A DNA stretch of 64,000 nucleotides from contig CM067372.1 of assembly GCA_034401795.1 (NCBI GenBank), positions 40,652,429 through 40,716,428 of the forward strand, written 5' to 3'. A program made the position numbers and the translations under genes. This stretch comes from Chaetoderma sp. LZ-2023a. Its lineage: Eukaryota > Mollusca > Caudofoveata > Chaetodermatida > Chaetodermatidae. Of the stretch, positions 59,430 to 64,000 are shown one piece after another (the stretch's first letter is position 1; every line of letters begins with the position of its first letter). The notes beneath the pieces were generated by a model. It saw nothing but the letters and a program-made list of their open reading frames with translations. It searched no databases and was not told the DNA's origin.

Positions 59430-60260
59430 ATGACTTCGTTTTCTATCGATAGAGACAGCAATCAGCCAGATCGTGCACCTCACTGAGTACGTTGGTCCCA
59501 GCTACCGCAAGTTTGAAGTCGTCTAGCTCCCCCACTTCCTGGACGACACCTCCCTTCTGAACCAAGACTGCTACAGCTACGCAGTCTGAGGCACCATATT
59601 GCGATGTCAACTCTAGACGCTGGTCAGCCGTGGCCTGGACCAGCTGATGCTCTCACTCTACATGTAGGATTCGTTGTCTAGAGCCCACATGTTTTAGTTC
59701 CTGGTCGTTCTCATCATGTCAGACCAGAGGTTGTGGAGAGGTCATCATTACATCCGTAAGATGTTCGGTGTACACCTGGAGGAACAGCTTGTCCTGCATC
59801 AAGGCCGGGTTCACGTGTGTGTTCTCAAGGAGGGAGAAGAGTGGCACTGCAACAGGTGTTTCTATGTCTGGTTGTAAGTCGAATTCTGTGAAGCCTTAAT
59901 TACATCCGACGGCATAGTACCCTTTCCCCTTTGCGTAATACGAAGGTCCATGGGCCAGTGGAGCCAGGACCCAGTACTCATCGTTCACATAGGTGGTGTC
60001 CAGGGTGTTGTTCTGCATAATCTCCCACCTGCTCACCAGCTGTGGGAGCTCTACCTTCTTCGCCTCTGTACTCTTGAGCTTGAACTTGAGCATCATGCTC
60101 CTAATCTCATGGATTTGTCGATGAACTTCCCCACTGTGGATAGAGGGTTCGCATCATGGATACTAGGTCGTATGACTGTCAGACAGTCCTTCTGAGGGTC
60201 AGTGTGGTGCAAGGCCACAGGTTTGACTGCCCTATCTGGATGCTGTACATACTGCTGCAT
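59430..60260 (-). pseudogene. Candidate Polinton structural (capsid-type) protein, broken
   Basis: The ATG at 60260 begins MQQYVQHPDRAVKPVALHH. A frame change lies near 60095, after which it reads NTLDTTYVNDEYWVLAPLAH and GPSYYAKGKGYYAVG. A TAA follows at about 59896, then FDLQPDIETPVAVPLFSLLE and LMQDKLFLQVYTEHLTDVMM, then further stops. At about 277 codons the length suits a minor capsid (penton-like) protein, and the divergent position opposite the next gene fits a late structural gene. That function is inference and no fold motif can be checked by eye. Bases 59455-59640 are also readable on the plus strand. Confidence 0.45.
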
Positions 60261-60297
60261 GTTTAACGTCTAGGTATATAAGGTTTTAAACAACGAT
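60259..60297. promoter_or_regulatory. Polinton promoter-like motif 2 (divergent)
   Basis: The 35-bp space between two divergent ATGs (60260 minus, 60296 plus) contains TATATAAGGTTTTAAAC. On the minus strand this is TTTAAA, four bases, TATATA. Confidence 0.55.
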
Positions 60298-61150
60298 GTA
60301 TAAAGTACTACTTCATGAGCTCATCTTCGGTCAGCAGAAGAAATCTGTATCACCCTACAAGAAGAAACCAGTACAACTGCTGATTGACAGGGTCCAATGA
60401 TTACTTCGTGACATCAACATTATCGATGAGCGAGCCAAGATCTCACCTCCGTCTGATGCGGAGATTCTGACTGCCATAGAGGCGACCACACCAACCCATA
60501 GTACGAAGGAATTAGTGACTCATATGCTCTACTGGAAGTTTGACAGGACCCAGGGCAGGGCACTCAGCCTACCCTTCAAATCAACCAAGATTCCCGTCAT
60601 TCTTGCCCTTCAAAAAGCTAGGGTTGACCCCAAAGATCTCCTAACGGTAGGGAAGTGGGCTGGCATATTTGATATCCACACTGATGATGAACACCAGATG
60701 TTGGATGATCTACAGACTGGAGCCACAGATTACTTCTGAGAGGAGATCAGTACAGCTATGATTGGGCATGCCACTGGTCACACCAAAGGTAGAGAGGAGG
60801 GGTGGACTGAGGGCCGGAAGGAGGCCGTTGAACATATCTTCAACGAAAGAGGGCGCAAGCGGCTGGCGAGGGACAAGGCGGCATCTAGAATATTCCCCAC
60901 CGAGAACTACCAGGACTACCTCATCAAAATTGTTCACAAGTCAGATGCCCATAAATCGTAGCTGAAGTGGGTCTTCCACGAGAAGTTTCAGAAGAATAGA
61001 GTTGTGGCATCTGATCCTCAGGGGATAGAGTTTCAGAAACACCTACCCAAACACTCTGGGGCAGCAGAGTCTATGGACGAAGCTTCTGAAGAAGTTCCTC
61101 AAGCTTCTGACGAAGTTCTTCAAGCTTCTCATGAAGTTCCTCGACCCTGA
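60296..61150 (+). pseudogene. Unidentified Polinton protein with three in-frame stops
   Basis: A single frame of 284 codons from ATG 60296 to TGA 61148, interrupted by TGA (60398), TGA (60737) and TAG (60959) but with no frameshift. Segments include SPYKKKPVQLLIDRVQ, LVTHMLYWKFDRTQGRALSL and GREEGWTEGRKEAVEHIFNE. The C-terminal end has three 21-bp repeats encoding EEVPQAS-type units (61084-61146). It is highly charged with no membrane span. No family was recognised. The three stops could come from single substitutions. Confidence 0.55.
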
Positions 61151-61235
61151 AAAAAGTGTTACGCAGCTACTACTGTCTTCCTGGCTAATGCTTTCGCTTC
61201 GTGACGGGATCCAGCTTGTAACTGAAGTTTTCTGC

Positions 61236-61762
61236 TTACTCGAGAGAAGGCTTCAAGTGTGACAGCTCACCTATCTCCATGTTACTGAAGATAAATTTGT
61301 AACATTTAGCCACCCTCTGATGGCCCACGACAAAGTCCCGTTTGATCTCCTTGAGGGTCAGGCTGTCATATATGGTCTCCAGCAGGGCACGCCCACACTT
61401 TGTGCTGAAGTACAGTAACTGAGCATTGTGTGATGTCACTGAGGTAGGTGACCATCTTCTGGTCCATTGCAGGGTCATCGATGACTAGAACATTGTGGGT
61501 CTGTCAGTAGAGCTGCTAGCAGCTTCTCCATTAGTGTATGTAGATTCCGTGTTTTGGATATTGGACCCTTATAGCACTGGTCATTGTTGTCGACAGCGTC
61601 AGTGGCAGAGTCGGACACCAGGAGTATGTAGCGCTCATGCAGATGTTCTGCCAGCAAGGCGCGCAACAAGATGTTTTTTCCGTGTCCCAAAGGGGCGATG
61701 ATCGATATCACCTGCCCAGCATCGGCCGGTCTACTGCTGTATGGTACGTCCATGTTGCGCAT
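61236..61762 (-). pseudogene. Polinton packaging ATPase (FtsK/HerA type), broken
   Basis: The ATG at 61762 leads to IISIIAPLGHGKN-like wording; the visible P-loop is APLGHGKN, where the family expects G at the first and T or S at the last position. Walker B lies about 60 residues later as VLVIDDPAMDQ (about 61500), in a second frame. After another shift the C-terminal ETIYDSLTLKEIKRDFVVGH and FSNMEIGELSHLKPSLE end the protein at 61236. Such ATPases pump genome DNA into the capsid. The weakened P-loop and two frame changes make this copy inactive. Confidence 0.8.
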
Positions 61763-62014
61763 GTGTGTGAAGGATGGCCAGCACCTGTTTGACTGTAGTG
61801 TCGTATATATCTGGGAGTTTAAATGAAAGCACTTCCTGTATGAGCTCTAGTGCCTGCAGAACCGGCATCGTTGTACCACCAGCCGAGACAAACGATGTGA
61901 TGGAAGTGTCGAGCATGAAATCCCAACAACAGCTGAGAAGGTAGCGCAGAGGGCCTGTGTCAGTAGCATTGTCCAGAACATCGAGTGTCCAATGAGGAAA
62001 GCACGTGAGGTCAT
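61731..62014 (-). CDS. Small Polinton ORF upstream of the ATPase
   Basis: The open minus frame reads LTCFPHWTLDVLDNATDTGP, then DTSITSFVSAGGTTMPVLQA and ends KQVLAILHTHAQHGRTIQQ, overlapping the ATPase start by about 30 bp. The only ATG inside (61916) is late. The upstream ATG at 62014 is in another frame, so either the true start is lost or a one-base change separates them. The overlap suggests coordinated expression. No family was recognised. Confidence 0.4.
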
Positions 62015-62041
62015 GTCTATTTAAGAGGTCTTAAATGGCAG
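62014..62041. promoter_or_regulatory. Polinton promoter-like motif 3
   Basis: On the minus strand TTTAAG, five bases, TTAAATA, directly before the ATG at 62014. Confidence 0.4.
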
Positions 62042-62061
62042 GCCGAAGAACCCTGACTTCT

Positions 62062-62523
62062 TCACCTCGGGGAGTTGAAGTTTAGAGGCAGCCCTTTTTC
62101 ACCATCAACGCTAACATCACTGACTATGATCCTACCAGTCTTTAGATTATTTCCATCCAGTTGGAAGGAGCTTCTGCTCTTGAACAGGTTCTGAACGAGC
62201 TCATGTGCCTGTGATTCGGCTAACAGCTTGATGGCTCCTTCATCACTCATCCCAAGGGCACCGTTGACAATTAGCCTGTCCTCGACTGTCATGTCTTTGT
62301 ATGCAGCGGTGGCACTGTTAAGGGGTGAGGCTCCTATGGATTGTACATTTCCGATGAGGTCTCTGACCGGTATGGTACTACAGATTTCCCGTGGTTTACC
62401 CTTCTCATCGAAGTCCATGAAGGAGATGGGGGCAACAGTGTCCTCGGAGCCGAGGCATGCCTCACCTAAGTGCGCCAAGTCCCCAATCTCCTTGTTTTCT
62501 AGGACCGTAAGTAATAGAGACAT
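62062..62523 (-). CDS. Intact Polinton ORF, 153 residues, unknown function
   Basis: An uninterrupted frame from ATG 62523, 3 bp from a promoter-like motif. It starts MSLLLTVLENKEIGDLAHLG and includes FMDFDEKGKPREICSTIPVR, EDRLIVNGALGMSDEGAIKL and GRIIVSDVSVDGEKGLPLNF. It is soluble, mildly acidic, without membrane spans. Its C-terminus may once have been longer, since a second frame stays open to about 62035. The absence of any break among broken neighbours is notable. It could be a small virion component; the role is unknown. Confidence 0.55.
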   Translation of the reverse strand: MSLLLTVLENKEIGDLAHLGEACLGSEDTVAPISFMDFDEKGKPREICSTIPVRDLIGNVQSIGASPLNSATAAYKDMTVEDRLIVNGALGMSDEGAIKLLAESQAHELVQNLFKSRSSFQLDGNNLKTGRIIVSDVSVDGEKGLPLNFNSPR

Positions 62524-62525
62524 TG

Positions 62526-62550
62526 TAGGGGTGTATATAGCAGCTTAAAC
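62526..62550. promoter_or_regulatory. Polinton promoter-like motif 4
   Basis: On the minus strand GGTTTAAGCTGCTATATACA: TTTAAG, four bases, TATATA, then the ATG at 62523. It is the cleanest example. Confidence 0.55.
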
Positions 62551-62772
62551 CTAGTCATATCCATCGGGAACCACAGACACAGATGGGCGTATGAGGACCA
62601 TGCGGTGGGCCAAGGAAATAGGTAGCAGCGCTCAGGATATCTGCCCTCCCTGCAGGGGCATGCCTTGTGGGCTAACCACCATTTCTGGGCACTGGAAATC
62701 CTCAGTCTGCATGATCGACTATGCGCTACTGACTCTGGCATATCCCGCCATGCCTCATAGGCTACTGTTGTG
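62551..62772. other. Ambiguous part of the Polinton
   Basis: Frames are open on both strands (plus 62591-62851, minus 62741-62499) but neither shows a recognisable motif. A minus-strand continuation of the gene at 63144-62773 by frameshift is possible. Confidence 0.35.
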
Positions 62773-63144
62773 TCATGGACCTGCCAGGCTTAGAACCGCG
62801 GCTTCCATTAGAGGAATGCTTTCGCCCATAATCTTGGTGGCAACAGTATAGGAGGCGCTACTGATGGCCATCTTTGGGATGGGATGTGTTATTCCTAGAC
62901 AGTGGTCGACAACCGTACTCACCACTGTAGCGAGGACAGCGACTCCAGAAGCAGGAATAACCTCATTACCACCCGTCATCTTTACCATGACCACATTCGC
63001 CGCCATGTTACTGGCGACATGAATGGCCAGGGGCTTAGCCTGTATCAGTAGCTGCTGGGTCTTGCGTTTGAGCAGCTTCTCCACCTCCTGCAGACTCACC
63101 TGGCTCTCCGGGAGTTCCTTTACAATCTGTACCATTGAAGTCAT
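62773..63144 (-). CDS. Polinton hydrophobic protein, possibly membrane-active
   Basis: The ATG at 63144 begins MTSMVQIVKELPESQVSLQE, followed by a basic helix (KLLKRKTQQLLIQAKPLA) and a long hydrophobic region including SGVAVLATVVSTVVDH. The frame stays open for 123 residues. The composition (amphipathic N-terminus and hydrophobic C-terminal half) suits a membrane-associated virion protein. That is inference. The C-terminal end may be displaced by a frameshift near 62775. Confidence 0.45.
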   Translation of the reverse strand: MTSMVQIVKELPESQVSLQEVEKLLKRKTQQLLIQAKPLAIHVASNMAANVVMVKMTGGNEVIPASGVAVLATVVSTVVDHCLGITHPIPKMAISSASYTVATKIMGESIPLMEAAVLSLAGP

Positions 63145-63262
63145 TGTTTAAGCCCTGAGTATACAACACGTTTAAACGTGTACATTCTACCTCGAGAACG
63201 CTAAGCAGCTCTAACCAGTCTGCATCTGTCAGCTGCTTAGATTGGTACTCGGGACTATCCAT
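63035..63262 (-). CDS. Short Polinton ORF, N-terminal part probable
   Basis: The ATG at 63262 gives MDSPEYQSKQLTDADWLELL and SVLEVECTRLNVLYTQGL, protein-like for about 40 residues. It then enters the start of the next minus-strand gene in a different frame and becomes Gly/Pro-rich, so the true end is probably near 63146. Function unknown. Confidence 0.4.
   Translation of the reverse strand: MDSPEYQSKQLTDADWLELLSVLEVECTRLNVLYTQGLNNDFNGTDCKGTPGEPGESAGGGEAAQTQDPAATDTG
63145..63182. promoter_or_regulatory. Polinton promoter-like motif 5
   Basis: On the minus strand TTTAAA, five bases, TGTATA, then GGCTTAAACA just before the ATG at 63144. Confidence 0.4.
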
Positions 63263-63290
63263 AGTACTATACATAGCGGCTTAAACCATG
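63258..63290. promoter_or_regulatory. Polinton promoter-like motif 6 (divergent)
   Basis: Between the ATGs at 63262 (minus) and 63288 (plus) lies ACTATACATAGCGGCTTAAA. On the minus strand it reads TTTAAG, four bases, TATGTATA. Confidence 0.5.
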
Positions 63291-63644
63291 GACCTATGCA
63301 CTAAGTACTATGACGTCTTCTGCACAGAATTGAAAGGCTACAAGAAGTCACCAGATGAGCTCGCCAAGCTCTCTAATGCTGAGGTAACAGAGGAGCTGAC
63401 AGCTGTGAAGCTCTACCTAGGATTTGGTAAGGGCCAGATCTGCTTCGTCAAATACCTCATTATGGGCGGCAGTGTCAGAGAGCAGCTCCTGCGTAATAAG
63501 GGATTCTACAAGGATCGGGAGTATCTGTCGGACATGTTCAAGCAGTTGCAGGCATCCATGGCATCCCCCAACTCTGAGTTGAATAAGGCTTTGCTTTACT
63601 ACAAGCTGGAAAAAGGCTGTACCACCGAACCATACAGTCCTTAG
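63288..63644 (+). CDS. Intact Polinton ORF, 118 residues, unknown function
   Basis: An uninterrupted plus frame from ATG 63288, directly after a divergent promoter-like motif. It includes DVFCTELKGYKKSPDELAKL, LYLGFGKGQICFVKYLIMGG and REQLLRNKGFYKDREYLSDM. It is basic and helical with no membrane span. No family was recognised. Confidence 0.55.
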   Translation: MDLCTKYYDVFCTELKGYKKSPDELAKLSNAEVTEELTAVKLYLGFGKGQICFVKYLIMGGSVREQLLRNKGFYKDREYLSDMFKQLQASMASPNSELNKALLYYKLEKGCTTEPYSP

Positions 63645-64000
63645 GTGTGTATGCTGACAGCGTGTTTGGGGACTGTCGGGCAGGCCAAGCTAGTTCAGGC
63701 AATCTCGTTTTGCCACGATTCCTGCACTGGAAGAGCGTCAGGATGAGCTATTGCTCGAAGGGCTGGATCTACTAACGGCAGAGAGGACTGGTGACGAACA
63801 CAGCAATAGCCAGGCCTGATACCACTCGTAGAGTTATTATCCTGCTAGCACTGCCGGCCGGGGTGGTGGGCGTCAGCACGGGTTGCTGTTTGTCGTCCAG
63901 CACTCTGTTTGTCGGAACGATGGTGGCACTGGCCCCTGTAGGTGACCACGGGGGCCTAGGTGTCGGGACGACATGTACGGCCGAGTTGATGTCAGTGTTA
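63645..64000 (+). other. Right-edge Polinton sequence, incomplete frames
   Basis: A plus frame from about 63710 reads FATIPALEERQDELLLEGLD and ends near 63818. An overlapping frame runs to the edge with a hydrophobic RRVIILLALPAGVVGVSTG segment. The opposite strand is also open. The gene content cannot be settled without the sequence to the right. Confidence 0.3.

Larger units (their letters stand above)
53593..64000. mobile_element. Decayed Maverick/Polinton virus-like element (right end outside window)
   Basis: Family B DNA polymerase, retrovirus-type integrase and an FtsK/HerA-type ATPase together define a Maverick/Polinton. GC content rises sharply relative to the left flank. Genes lie on both strands in compact order with almost no intergenic space, unlike the host DNA. 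Nearly every gene carries frameshifts or stops, so this is an old integrated copy. The major capsid protein and adenovirus-type protease are not seen and may lie beyond base 64000. Confidence 0.88.

Noticed and set aside
59455..59640. Plus-strand reading with 'QIVHLTEYVGPSYRKFEV'
   Set aside because: It is protein-like but has two stops and no start; the minus-strand reading connects to a longer gene. Not settled, so not called.

Overview
The window is animal nuclear DNA. Split exons with GT/AG borders, long AT-rich introns, dense microsatellites, tRNA-derived SINEs, non-LTR retroelement remains and a large virus-like DNA transposon all say metazoan. The style of the dispersed repeats (tandem units carrying 'AAGATGGCCGCC' or 'GTAGGTCA') and the roughly 1-2% difference between two apparently allelic copies suggest a marine lophotrochozoan, most likely a bivalve mollusc. 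That taxon call is inference. No bacterial features are present.

Host gene, 2.3-42.4 kb, minus strand. The 5' half of a flavin-dependent monoamine oxidase-like gene can be assembled from seven exons: 42372-42255 (FAD-binding GAGLSG), 12330-12240 (DRVGGRT), 11579-11467 (tentative), 7863-7781, 4266-4146, 2993-2836 and 2438-2349. The intron phases of neighbouring exons agree. The gene runs off the left edge. Intron 1 is about 29.9 kb and holds most of the repeat zoo: palindromic elements with TTAA ends, a hairpin-bearing dispersed family, 150-165 bp satellite-like units in both orientations, a LINE 3' end (16.9-17.6 kb), a LINE C-terminus (33.2-33.8 kb), a gag-like retroelement ORF (30.1-31.8 kb), and a 1.3-kb array of 21-bp units (35.07-36.36 kb) that appears to have grown from the tail of one of the dispersed elements.

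Duplicated block, 44.5-53.0 kb. Two 3975-bp copies (44540-48514 and 49047-53021) lie in direct orientation on either side of a gap of exactly 500 N. The gap is edged by a perfect 16-bp inverted repeat. This looks like two haplotypes placed in tandem by the assembler, not a biological duplication.

Virus-like element, 53.6-64.0 kb. A decayed Maverick/Polinton occupies the right end and continues past the window. It holds a protein-primed family B DNA polymerase (+), a retrovirus-type integrase (-), membrane and coiled-coil proteins, a candidate structural protein (-), an FtsK/HerA-type packaging ATPase (-) and several small ORFs on both strands. Frameshifts, in-frame stops, a deletion in the exonuclease domain and loss of a catalytic polymerase aspartate show that most of it is dead, although two ORFs (62062-62523 and 63288-63644) are still open. 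A shared motif, TTTAAR followed 4-6 bases later by a TATATA-like box, sits at six gene starts and looks like the element's own promoter. The major capsid protein and the protease are not visible and may lie to the right.
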